Source: Plasmodium malariae (taxonomy: Eukaryota > Apicomplexa > Aconoidasida > Haemosporida > Plasmodiidae). From it: a DNA stretch of 64,000 nt. Below, piece by piece: positions 25,281 through 38,098 of this stretch; the stretch's first letter is position 1, and each line of letters begins with the position of its first letter. The stretch is from positions 310,001 to 374,000 of the forward strand of contig NC_041782.1 in NCBI RefSeq assembly GCF_900090045.1. The letters are read 5' to 3'. The notes below the pieces were generated by a model that searched no databases, was not told the DNA's origin, and was given only the letters and a program-made list of their open reading frames with translations. Position numbers and translations under genes: made by a program.

Positions 25281-27900
25281 ATGGAAAATTGTGCTACCAC
25301 GGTAATATTCATTATTCTTTTAATATGAATAAATTTGTGGATAAATTATTTGTTTATGATAAACAAAAATTATAATATAAATAACGCAAAAAATTAATGC
25401 TTACATAATTCCTAATATTTTTTTTTAATATAGAACTACGCTGGTCTGGGTTATGGGGCCTCACGATACGTTCGGAAACCAGAATTTATTCAAGCTCAAA
25501 GAAATATTTTATCTAGCCTAGCTTCATTAAAGAAAAAGAAAGATAAAAATGAATTTAAGAAAGAATGCTTACAATTGAATGATTATCTAATTAAGTTAAA
25601 GGATAAACCTCCAGAATATACGAATCCTAATCAGTGGGTCCCAGTACTTAGGAATTATTTTAAGAGTAAATTTGATGAGCTTACTGAACATGGTGGTTGT
25701 CCCATGATTTTCGAGCAGAATGAAAGAGATCTTTTAGAATTAAAATATGATGCACTAGATTTCTGTGAAACAATTAAAGTATATGAACAAAAACTAAGTG
25801 CCTTCAAGGAAGGAGGTAATAGAACATATAATTGTAATAGTAATGCTGATTGTTTAAAGCATTGTACGGAATATAAGGATTGGCTTACAAGTAAGAAGGG
25901 TCATTTCCAGAATACCAGAAATCTCATTAGTAAAAGTTGCATATTTAAACGTTCATCATCGCATTTTCCAACAAATCAATGCAACATACTGAATACTATA
26001 ATGTTAAATAAAGTTCCTGAATGCCTATATATTAAACCAGAGACAACTAGTCAACCTACTTATAAAGAAAACAAATTGAACGAAGTAGAAGTAGATCAAA
26101 ATAAATCTGAAGATGCGCGTATATCTCAAGATCAAAGACTACAACAAATGGAACATCCATCTGACGGCCCACCTCATAGGCCAGCTGAAAGGCAACCGGA
26201 TAGTTCACATGAAAGTTCATCTTCAGATCCATCTCAACTTCTAACAAAACGTGAAGACAAGTCGATGGCAAATTCAGCTAATTTAGGTGCAGATACGCAA
26301 CATACAGATCCTGACATAACCCCAGCATATACACATTTGGAATCTGCAAAGGAAACAATACAGACTTCTACATTTCAACCTCCATTTACTCAAGAATTAC
26401 AAAGAGATAGTGATTTAAAAGCTATTCCTACTTCCTATGGAGCATTAATTTCTGAAATCCATCCTTCTGCACCTGTAGATCATAAAATTCAAGGTAATAT
26501 TAATTCTACTTTCTTTTCGATTTTTGTAATAACTATACAAATTGATATATACATATATACAAATTTAATGCAGGCCCAGTAACACATTCACATAACACAT
26601 ATGTATCATCATTTTTAATATCATTTTTAATTATTATTGTATCTTCCATTTTTATTAAAGTAATATAAAATTATTAAAAATATTATAAATATTTGATTAT
26701 TGTAATAATTTAATTTTTAAATATATTTCTTTTGTTTTGTAGTATGCTTTAGTGGGGAAGATCAAAAAAAAAAAATATGTAAGAAGAAGACAAGTTAAAT
26801 TTCTCAGAATACTGCTACCTTCACATTCTGTCAAAAAAGACATATTTTTATCAGATAATCATTTGGATCAGCCAATATTTGATGATGAAGAAATCATAAA
26901 AAAATTAAAAATACATGAACATAACACTATGAAAAATACAAATTTGTCCAAGAGAAAAAAGGACAGATCCAAAACTATTATAGAAGTACATATGGAAGTA
27001 CTCGAAGAATTCCGAAATGTAGAATGGGAATTAAACAAAGGAGAATTTTTAGAATTATGTATAGAAGTATTCGCAAATGAGGAATATAGATCCTATCCTA
27101 ATTTAATAAATTATGATCAAATGGAAAATATTAAATATAGCACTGATATTGAGGAAAAAAAAATTCTGTGGAATAAATGGATAGAAAGACACAGAAATCA
27201 TTCTGAAAAATTGAAAAAAGAAGATTGGTTTAATAATTTGAAAAATGAATGGAAAAAAGAAAAATCTAAGGTAAAAAAAATGGAAGAATTAAAAAATAAA
27301 TCTTCAAACGAAAATCAAAAAGTTTCATTTTTAGAAAAAGAAAAAGATATATGGAGACAGTGGATATCAAGCAAGGTTAAAACTATAGAACAGTACCTGG
27401 AACAGGACTGGTTTAAGGAATTTACAGATGAATTTAATAATATACCAGATGAATATAAAAATGAAGAAACTAAAAATAGTGTATCACTAATAAATATAGA
27501 AGAACTGGAACACAACAAAAACTGCGAAGAATTATATAAATATGTTAAAAAAAAATTACTAGAAAAACTATGTATACTTGTATTTATGATGATATTAGAG
27601 GAATGCATAAAAGAGGAGCGTATAGAAAATAAAGAGTCATATTTTGATAATTCCATAAATGAATGTAAGTTAGAAGAAAATTCAGATAGAAATAAACAAA
27701 TAATAGAGCATATAATAGAAACTAACTGCAATATTTTGGAAAGTAGAAGAAATAAGAAAATTCATGATAACAAACGTCAAGAATGTTTTAGTGAGAACGT
27801 AGAAGACTGGATAAAAGAAGATGACTCGTTTTCAAATTCTACTCTAAACAAAAATGTTCTTGACAAATCAAATGATATTAGAGAAAAATACTTTTTATAA
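25281..27900 (+). CDS. STP1 (SURFIN-type) surface protein, copy B, complete, four exons
   Basis: Second STP1 gene, in the opposite orientation to copy A. Exons are 25281-25301, 25434-26493, 26574-26659 and 26743-27900, with matching phases and about 774 residues. Exon 1 again encodes MENCATT, and the Cys-rich head up to about residue 170 is nearly identical to copy A. The stalk (about 185-360) is clearly different in sequence and length and rich in Ser, Thr, Pro and Gln. The membrane helix (about 370-388, YVSSFLISFLIIIVSSIF) and the basic, Trp-rich cytoplasmic domain (KIKKKKYVRRR, LWNKWIERHR, EDWFNNLKNEW, IWRQWISSK, VEDWIKEDD) are conserved. Intron 2 is not a multiple of three in frame here: reading through it ends at a stop near 26582, which supports splicing. 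The gene is probably exported or displayed on the surface; its function is inferred only from the family. Confidence 0.9.
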
Positions 27901-29889
27901 ATTGATGCATATACATCCAAAATAAATTCTAGCGGAACTCAAGTAAATCAAGTAATGTTTTTGAAATCGATATCTTAAATTTTCTAATATTCGAATGAAA
28001 AAAACGAAAAAGAATAATTCATTGTAATGAGTAATATAAAAGGAAAAACCAGACCTTAAGTATGACGATCGAGAAGAAGTTTTAAATATATATATATATA
28101 TAGATTTTATGTATTTTTTCTTTTTTGATAATAATATCTATTAGAATATTAAATTAAAATTTTATTCGATAAAGTAGCAAGCAGTTAATACATATACCAA
28201 AAAAATAAAATTAATATTAATATTTTCCAGATATATTAATGTTATAGCTTTAAATCAAGATTATGAAAAATAAAAAAAAAAAATCAGTAATTTTTCAAAA
28301 TTATTTTTTAATTAACATAATGTTACTACTTAAAATTAGGTAATTATATATCATTATATTATTATTTTGTGTGAAGTTTTTTTCATATTTAGAAAGATCA
28401 AATACTTTCTATTCTTCGTACATTTTCATTATTCGATCGATATATGTTTTAATTAATATAAAAAATTTGTTAATAAAAAAAAAATATATATATTAACACA
28501 TTAAAATAGTGAAAATACACAAATAATTAATATAACTAAATATATTATAAAATAAATATACTAAATACTTAATGAAAATTTGTTCGAATGTTATGATATA
28601 ATATTTATTTCTCATATTAATAGTATACATTTATTATAAATTTGTAACACTTTATCTGTTATATATATCAGTATATTTTTTTTGAATTATTTTTATGCTC
28701 GCAAAATGGAAAAATCATATTTAAATATTCTATCCCCTAATAAAGAATTTAATTTTTTTGCGTAGCAAATATTTTACGTTAAATGAAAAATATTCATATA
28801 TATTTATTTATATTGTTAACATTAATTTTTTATTTCTTTTTTTGATTTATATTACATGTATAAAAATTCGGTGAGTAAATCACTGAAATTATTAAAATAA
28901 TGAATATATGATAATAATAAAATTAAGCTTAATATACAGTTTTCTACACTAACATGCATTTAATACTCGCTTTTATAAAAATATATAAACAAATAATTAA
29001 AAAAAATTCTTATTTATTTTTTACTCTTCTTAATTTATAAATTATAAATTATTAATGTTTTCATTAAATCAAAGAAAAAAAAGTTAAATATTGAAAAGTG
29101 AATTAAACTTCAGTAAAATTATAAGCTTCAAAAATTTTTTATATCTAAGGGGAAACACAGGGAAAATATGATTATATTTTTAGAATTTGAAAAATATAAT
29201 ATATTTTCATTTTTTCACTTTTTATCAAATTTCCAATTTTACATATTTTACATTATAAAAATAAAAATTTTTCAATAATTTTCCTTTTAGGATTCAAAGA
29301 GAATTACTAAATTTAGATTTTTAGTTTATTCTTTTTTTAATTACAGAATAATATTTTTCAGTTTTCTATATAGTTAAAAATAGTATTCGTTAATTTTATT
29401 TTTATAATATTTTATTATTTTATCTATATATATACTAATATTTATAAAATAAATCAATACAGTGTTATATGGTTGAAATTATAAAACCCATTTTGATATA
29501 TAATAATTTTTTACTGTTATTGTATATTATAAAAAAAAATACATTCTAAATTTTTATTTAATATTTTGTATTATGTAAAAATGATAAGAACAACATTATG
29601 TTTATATTTATCCAGTAACATTATTGAAGAAATAATATTAATAAATAAAATAAAAAAAACATTTTTTTCTGATATAATGATAATTATTAAGAGAAGTTAA
29701 TACAACACTAAATAATGTATAGTATATATGAGAATTATTGTAATATAGTATCCTTATTATACATTAAAAAAATAGTCTCATAAGTATATTTAGCATGAAG
29801 CATCAAAAAATATGAAGAAATTTATTTTCTATACTATTATAACATATTATACTAATAAGAGTATATCCAAATATTTAGAAAAAATATAA
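27901..29889. other. 3' flank of STP1 copy B and A+T-rich intergenic
   Basis: The first roughly 200 bases resemble the inverted 3' flank of STP1 copy A. Further right there is no supportable gene. By comparison with the copies at 33 kb and 47 kb, a minus-strand exported-protein gene would be expected at about 29000-29880, but no such coding trace remains. Confidence 0.45.
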
Positions 29890-31930
29890 GAGATTTAACT
29901 AAAATAAAATATTTAATTTTTCCATTCAATCTGGTATTATTTAATTTTATAATATTTTTAAGTACCTAAAAAATTCCCTATATATATTATATAGGACAAA
30001 TAGTTATAGTTATTTGCGTTTCTATTTAATTCTTTAAAAAGGTGTTAAATTGTATAAATAAAATACAAAGATAAAGTAAAAAAAAAAGATAATTTTAAAA
30101 ATAATTTTGTAAATATTTCCATTAATATTATTTATAAAAAAAGCAACAACAAAATAATTTTTAGTAATACTGGTCATTTTAATAAATCCACAATATATAT
30201 ATATATACATATCTTAATAGTATAACAGAACAATTCTAAATTTAATTTATCTATACTTTTCAGAAAAATAACAAAATAAAATATCTATTTCTTTGAGGAT
30301 CACAATTTCATTTGATAATAAGAATAAAAACAAATATATATATTGTGAAAACAGTTACATATGCATACATTTTTAATGTAACTATTAATGTTTTTGTTAT
30401 ATTCCTAATAATAAACTTCATTCTTTGCACATACTATACTTCTAAATACTATTTTACAATTGGAAAACATAAATTATAGTATATAATATCATAGTATTCA
30501 CATTATAAAAAAAAGAAAATAAGAAAAGATAAATTTATCATTATAGCATATATTATTATTTAATATATTCAATACATCAACGACAGTTGAACTTTTGTAC
30601 AGAAACAATTTGGAAATTCCATTCTAGGCATTAATTAACATACAATATACACAATTTTTAAAAGGTAAAATCCAATTTAACTCTTTTATATATTTGTATT
30701 ATGTAACTAAATATGTGGTACTATAACTACATATAATTGAAAAAAATTAATTATATGTAACAAGACTAAAAAGAAATTTATAAAATTTAAGAATTAATTT
30801 ATTGTTTTTTCCTTGTCTAAAATATATATTTGTAGCTCCATAAAATTATATTATTAATAAAAAAAATAAAAATGTAAAAGAAAATATGGTAATAAAAATA
30901 TTTTTAGTAATTATGATAATTTAAAAAACATTATATTTCTAGGAAATAATAACAATTACATATCACATGGAACACAATGAAATCTAAGAAAACATTTAAG
31001 GTATTATTTTTCTTTTTATATTTCTATGGTAGCGATATATGTGTATATTTTTTATTTATTTACAGATAAATAATACGAAAATCATGTATTAAATTACAAA
31101 TTTTATGCATATTATATAAAATAAAATAAACACTTTATGAATATACCAATAAAAGAAGAAACATTTATATTACATAGTGTATGTTCAATATAGTGTATGT
31201 ATTTAATTATAAAAATATAATAAATTATATATATTACCATAACTGTATAATAATATATTGACACTGATACATATAAACAAATTACTTTTCTAAAAAATAA
31301 TTAATTAAAAAAAAATATGTAAAATCTTAAAATTTTCAATATTCTATATGATGCATATTACCCTACAGTAAAACACAAAAATAAGGTAATTATTGTTTTA
31401 TATTGTTCCTTCGCGTGTATTATATATATAAACATACTTTAAAACATTCTTAATTCTGGACTCCTAAATTATTCTTTTATTTAGAAGTTCTTATTTCTTC
31501 CCCATATTATAAATTCTTGCTTATATGAAAAAACACAACAGCGCATCTTAATTAATATTTTTATCTATTATTAATGATATATAATGATAAAAATTACATA
31601 AAAATATATGCTTCAATTTTATAATTATTTTCTAAATATTCATGTAACTAATATATTTGATAATTTTTAGAATTGTTTTTCCTAAATTATTTTATTCACA
31701 TTTGAACTATTAAAAATATTTACGTCAATTTAAAATAATTATATATATCAAGAAAAATGAAAGAACATTATATAAATAATTTTCATCTTTTTTGAAATAT
31801 TCTAGTTCCTAAGAGAATTCATATGACATAAGAGAGTAGAATTATTAAATATATATATTTATTCCATACTTATATATCTATTAATTCATATATATTTACA
31901 TTAATCCCTTAATATTTTTTAAATCATTGT
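29890..31930 (-). repeat. Duplicated 5' flank, copy 1 (no gene attached)
   Basis: Non-coding block that aligns by eye with 33500-35620 and in part with 47720-48800, all in the same orientation. Shared landmarks include the start (TAACTAAAATAAAAT / CCATTCA), the AAAAAGGTGTTAAATT / AAAAAGGAATTAAATT segment (about 30040 and 33670), the region around 30890-30980 versus 34520-34600, 31140-31190 versus 34795-34850, and 31840-31930 versus 35545-35610. In the other two copies this sequence lies upstream of a minus-strand exported-protein gene. Confidence 0.6.
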
Positions 31931-33027
31931 ATATATAATGTTAATTGTAATAATTATTTAGCATAAATATAACTTTTCTTATAATATATTAGGTACCTTT
32001 AATTTAACATGTTCTTAGTGTTATAATAATTAGGCATACGAGTTTTTTTATTTTGTTATTTTGTTTAAAAATTAATTAAAGCTTGCTATATATATATTCA
32101 GAGAAATTATTATTTTTTTACTTCTTCATTAAGTAATATTTTTACAGTCATCCTTATTATAAAATTACTAAATCTTTTGTACAATACTATTATTACAATG
32201 ATGTCTCATGATGTATTACCACACAAACATATATATGTTAATATAATCGCTAAAACCACTACCATTAAGAGTTTTATGAATACATGTTTCATTCTACTCT
32301 AGAACATTATAGATATTTATTTTTTCTAATTATTTTATCTTTTTCAAAACATATTTAATGCTTTCTTATTAAAAATAAGTTTCCTTATATATATCTAATG
32401 TAATTCTTACAAAAAAAAAAGACAACAAATTAAAGTATAATTTTTTCCCTTTTCTATATTTCATATGAATAAATTCATTACATAAAAACTTGCATATGTA
32501 ATTTCCTTATGCATATTATTTATTATTACATGTATACACTTCCTTGGATACTTGATTGTCTATAGTGAAAATTATGGATATATATATAAACGCATAAATA
32601 CATATATGAAATGTTTTCTGTCAAACTATGACCAATTAATAATTTTAGTGTTTTCGTTTATACATTTATCTTTCATACTTTTGTATTTTATATATATTTT
32701 TTTTTTTTATTTCCTCTATATTTATAATGAATATATTAATTAATCTCCATATAGAGATCTTTAATATAGGTAATCAAAAGTACTTTAACAACTATGACAT
32801 AATAAAAAATGCGTCCCAGTTAAACGAATTTACTTTCCAACTAATTAATTTGAACATGTCATGGTTCATTTGACTTTTATTGTTTAATCTTTTTTATCCC
32901 TTTTCTTTACTAGTATCCTTAAAAGAAGTAACTTCTTCAAAGAGCATCACGCCGCGTTGCTATTTTACGTTCTTATTTATCTGAATTTTTCAAGCGTTCC
33001 AATCTCTCTTATGTATAAAAACTTATT
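31931..33027. other. Intergenic, possibly with the decayed 3' end of the 33-kb gene
   Basis: No complete gene. Bases about 32870-33027 have a locally higher G+C content than their surroundings. On the minus strand, after the stop at 33028, the same frame reads NKFLYIREIGTLEKFR before the next stop, so decayed coding sequence of the exported gene may continue here. The open frame at 32552 (plus) is low-complexity. Confidence 0.4.
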
Positions 33028-33464
33028 CTAAATATATAATAGTTTTTCAAAGAAATTATCTATCGATATAAATGGTTTACATATAACTGACGCGTATTCC
33101 TTGCCTAACTTGTTGGATGAACATATTGAATTATCTTTGCCTGTAGATTCAAGATTATCTTCTTTATTTTCTGAATTATAATATTCATTTCTAAGTAATG
33201 TATCTCTAAATATTACATTTTTTGTTTTGCATTTACTTTCTGATAATAATTTGTCATTCTTTGAATTTAATGTTCTATTTTCATAATTAATATAATCTAA
33301 AGATTTATCAATGATGCACTACAAGGAAAAGAACATATTTTTGTATTTATAATATGATATATTTATTTACTGCCAATGAAAATTTTCATATAAATTTGTA
33401 TATTTATCTATATATTATATGATATTCCAATAACTATAAACAATATTTTCTGAGAAGTTATCAT
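33028..33464 (-). pseudogene. Exported-protein remnant, paralogue of the 47-kb gene
   Basis: Exon 1 candidate starts with ATG at 33464 (MITSQKILFIVIGIS), a signal-type stretch that meets TAG at 33410 before any clear donor. Exon 2 begins after TTGTAG at 33318 and stays open for 96 codons to TAG at 33028. It has no Met, so ATG-based gene finding misses it. It reads CIIDKSLDYINYENRTL, then LLSESKCKTKNVIF, NSENKEDNLES and KPFISIDNFFEKLL. These align with the 47-kb gene (LLSESENVTENAIF and KCFGVIDKFFEKN). The membrane helix and acidic tail present in the paralogue are not found after the stop, so this copy is truncated. A charged exported protein with an N-terminal signal is the likely ancestor; the function is unknown. 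Confidence 0.6.
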
Positions 33465-33499
33465 TATTTCTCAAGGTTGAAATTAGAACATAGCCAAAT

Positions 33500-35620
33500 A
33501 AAAAGGATAAATATAAAATTTTTAACTAATATAAAATAATTTATTTTCCCATTCATATTGGAATCATTGGATGTTATAATATCTTTAATTAGATAAAAAT
33601 TCATGGAATATTCAAAAATTCCTCATAAACAGTATTGTTATATGCATTATTAAATTTTCTTTTTAAAAAGGAATTAAATTTCATAAATAAAATACAAATG
33701 TAAATTATATTACAGAAAAGATAGTTTTAAAAATATTTTAGAATATATATCAAATAAATATTTATTTATGAAAAATTAAACATTATTTAAAATAACTGTT
33801 TTCTAAATTTATCATGTTAAATAATCGCTCAATATATATATATACACTAATCATCTAATAGAACAATTTAATATATTGTTTATTAATATTTCTCAAAAAT
33901 AAAGTAATACATATTCATTGAAGTTTAAATTTTTCATTTTGCATTAAAAATAATATATATATATTATCGGAATACGTACATTAATATGTATTAATCATAT
34001 AGCTATTAAATTTTCCCTTTTTTTCTATAAATAAACATAGCTTTATGTACTTACTATACATTATAAGCCTTATTTTGTAGTAAACATTATAAACAGTTAT
34101 ATTGAATGTAATAACGCTAACAATATGTAAAAATAAAAAATAAACAAATAAAATTTTTTATTGCACAAATTATGAACTTATATGTGAAATATACCAAGGA
34201 TATATGAAATATTGATTTACTTTTATTTTGTTAGTTGCTTTCTTCGAAAGCATTCACCTAACAAAATTTTTATATTTAAAAAAAAAAAATCTAAATTAAA
34301 GTTTTTATAATTTTTAATCAAATTATTGTATATTTAATATTATAATTATTACATATTTTAAATAACTGTAATTTATTTATCATAACTGACAGTAAATATT
34401 TTAAATTTGAGGATTCCATTATTTTCGACTTTTTTCTTTTTTTCTAATAATAAAAAAAATATGTATATTCAATATATCTATATCAAAAAATAATAATCAT
34501 AATCAAAAAGTAAATTTTGTAAAAATTTATCTTTATTAATTATGATAATTTAAAATAATATTACATAAAACAATTAGGATCAAAAATGAAACCACAAACA
34601 TATGCTAAAGTAAAATATATGATAAAATTTAGAAATATATTTGATATAATAATGCTTTTCTGAAAATTTTATAGAGGAGATAACTGCTATTTATTTTTTT
34701 TTATTTATAAATAATTAATAATCTCGATTAAGTATCATATTATAACTTTTATTCAACTAATTTAAATGAAATATGTTAGATGCATTATGGAATATACCTA
34801 TGAAAGTAGAAATGTTTATAACCATGTATTTGTTCCCTTTATTGTTTACTGAACATAGTTAATTGTGATAATTATAAAAATTTTATATATTAAATGTATT
34901 ATTTTAATTCTATGCTAATATGTTCGTAGTAATTTTTCAAATCATATTACTGTTCTAAAAATATATATAATTAATTAACAGAAAAAATAAAAAATATATT
35001 AATTTTTTTTATGCAATATAGCTCATATTATCCTGTATTGTTGAAAAAAAATTAAATAATTATTATTTTATTAAGCGCTTTTTTATTCTTATATTATACA
35101 TATATAAATATACATAGTTATAATGATGCATAGAAGGATATAAATTTTCTTAAAATAAAATGACATATTACTTGAATGCTGACTTAGCTAAATGCTATAA
35201 ATTTGTATTTATATAAAAAAAATATAATAGCTTATCTTAATAATATACAATATATTTTGTGAAGAATTTATAATGATACAAATTGCACAAACCTATAACA
35301 TTCCTTTTGTTAAAACTTTACTAAAATATCGTCTTACTGATTGAATTAACAATTTATAGGAATATATATTTCGTCTAAATTATTTTTGATATCTTATGTG
35401 TATAAAAATTATCCATGATTATTTAAAATAATTAATTATTCATATTCATCCAAATGTAAGAATGACCTATAAATAATTTCGATTTTTTCTTGAAATATTA
35501 AATTTGTTCTTCAGTAATTGCATGCAATATAAATGAATAGTATTATTAAATATATGTATATTTGGTAATTTATATATGTATATATTTATATTAACCCCTT
35601 AGTATTTTTGACTTCTAGCA
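33500..35620 (-). repeat. Duplicated 5' flank, copy 2 (upstream of the 33-kb gene)
   Basis: Same non-coding block as 29890-31930 and the first part of 47720-48800, lying directly upstream of the minus-strand gene at 33028-33464. It probably contains that gene's promoter and 5' UTR. Copies 1 and 2 are spaced about 3.6 kb apart, which suggests a tandem duplication. Confidence 0.6.
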
Positions 35621-37236
35621 TATAATTTCACTTATAAAAATTATTTCTTATTAATACGTCCTATGCAATAACAGATTATACTTCTATATAGTAACGACCT
35701 TATTTTTATATGATGATGAAAAGTCTTTTTGCATTTCAGTAACTTTAAAAATATATGATAACATAATTTTTCATTTAAATTTTTTTTTTCCTATTGTTTC
35801 ATTTATTAACAGTTTTACAATTATTTCTACTACAAAAATATTGAATATTTTGAACTATGTAAATACTACTAAAAGGTTTACTAAATTAAGCAATACAGAC
35901 TTATACACTTTAATAAATTACGATCAGCAAAATTTCGATTTCATTTATATGCTTTTTTACAATGATATATTTTTCAATTTAAACTAGTACTTTATTAATA
36001 TTAACTTTATATTAATGAAACTACTATCTTCAAAACATATGCAATGCATTCATTTAGAATACAATTTATATACATTTAACTAATATAAAGTTAACAAAAA
36101 AGAAAGTTAAATTAATTAATGCTCTTATGCAAAAATATATTATTCAGAAGATATATAGAACAAATACAGGAAGAACACAAATAAAACCACAAAATTCTAT
36201 TTTCTAAGTGTTCTTTCCCTTATACATAAGGGTTATTAATATAACACATAGAGAAACAATTAAAATAAACAAATATAACAGTCTATGTTTAATATAAATA
36301 ATTTAATCTAATACTAACCATAAATTGTAAAGTATGAGAGTATGTAACTTATAATAATAGTATTAACAACTTAAAGCACAATAAAAATAAAAAATAAAAA
36401 TTATCTTTTATCTACTATTTAAAATGTCTTGAATGTAGTATACCTTTTTGCATCTTACATTACATTTTAATTATTAATTAAACAAACTATTTCGTAATTA
36501 CGAAAAGACACCAAAGCTAAATAAATAAATAATAATTACCATATATACTATTAAAAATAACTCGTGTTAACTATTTTATTAAGCTCCATTTGTTTCGTTT
36601 TTTCAAATTTATTCTTAGCTGTTATAAATGGAATAAATATTTTAAATAATATAAAATATATGATGATAAAACTCATAATACATGTGATTCACTTGTTCTT
36701 TGAATATTAGAAAAGCAATAACAAAACAAATTATAATATAAACATATAACTACGTTTATTTATTTCGCTATTTCATATGAAAAACAGGATATATCTGTTT
36801 GTAGTTTAAAACAAATCATATATTTCTTTACTTATGTCATCAGACAATCATCTAAGACAAAAACCCATAAAAAATATGAATAATCTTTAGATATAAAAAT
36901 ATATATTATCTTAATATTTTAACAAATTTATATGAATTGAACATTTGAACATCAATATTTACGCAAAAAAATATATATATAGTGAAAATCCCGTAATATA
37001 CACAAATATTTATATGAACGACAATTTTGTGTTAATTTGATAAACTATATTAAAATAGTAGTTGAAAATACTAAAACAATCATATTCACAAGATGTTAAA
37101 TGTTTCTATTTTTAATTTTACTTATCAAAAAATCCACGAAAATGTAATTGGATATATGATAAATAAACAATTATATAATTATTTTTTACGTGAGTATATC
37201 GGTTAGTAATTTACAGAACTTACTTGTTATAAACAA
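35621..37236. other. A+T-rich intergenic sequence
   Basis: Nothing recognisable. It includes the 3' flank of the minus-strand fam-l/fam-m-type gene that ends at 37237. Confidence 0.45.
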
Positions 37237-38098
37237 CTACATATTAGGCAAATAACTGTAATCTCTACCATGAATCTCATTCATTATATGCAATGAATCC
37301 TCATTTTTTTTAATTTTTTTGCAGATATATGTAATCAATAATAAAATTAAAAAACTCAATATCAAGGTAATTACTACAGTTACCGCAATTACTGTTACAG
37401 AGGGGGAACTACCCGATTCCGTGGTATAATTTGGTATATTAGAAATTAAATAAATTACTAACGCAAGAAATACAGGCAAAAAAGAAAGCATTTTATATTT
37501 ATTATTTGTCTTCTTTCTTAAATTCTCTATATTAGCATTCGTAACACCCCTAATATTATTTAGAAAATGTATATTTTCTAGATTTCTTTTTTCAAAATAT
37601 GAATCTCCTACAGTGTATATAAAAGATTTATCTTTTCTTTCTTCTTCATAGCCTTTGATATTATTTAATGAATTTTCATTTTTTTTTTTTTTTTTCCTTT
37701 GGTTAATACATCATTAAAAGTACCTTTCTCTTCGCACTTTCGCATGTCTTGAATACTAGAATTCAACGTGTCATTATTTAAACCATTTTCTTGTTTATGT
37801 TTCGCTAGTAATCGATGAATTCTTGTATCTAATGTTTTACTTATATTGTAGTGCTCAAGCACGTATTTGTTAAGCATACTCTAAAAAGATTAATAAAATA
37901 TTTATTATTTAAAGGAAGAAATATCCTCATACTAATAAACAGTGCTAAAAAAAAACAATAACTAAAAAATACGAATAAAAAAAATATACTTAAATAATAT
38001 TCATATACCAAATCATTGTAAAAATGACATATCCAAGTTAAAAAGAAAAAAGTACCAATTTTAATAAAAAAGATTAACTTAGTTTTTTGTTCCATCAT
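37237..38098 (-). pseudogene. fam-l/fam-m-type exported protein, broken only at a 17-base poly(A) run
   Basis: Exon 1 (38098-38009) encodes 30 residues, MMEQKTKLIFFIKIGTFFFL then TWICHFYNDL; starting at the second Met (38095) is equally possible. Exon 2 (37880-37237) begins SMLNKYVLEHYNISKTLDTR and has the family motif HRLLAKHKQ at about residues 52-60, close to the PEXEL position though without a perfect RxLx(E/Q/D). After DVLTKG the frame is lost in a run of 17 T on the plus strand (37679-37695), read as A. One added base joins it to an open frame with NENSLNNIKGYEEERKDKS, GVTNANIENL, a membrane segment (MLSFLPVFLALVIYLI), a second one (VIAVTVVITLILSFLILLLI) and the basic CKKIKKNED. Apart from the homopolymer the gene looks intact. 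Product unknown; export to the host cell is inferred from the family. Confidence 0.85.
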
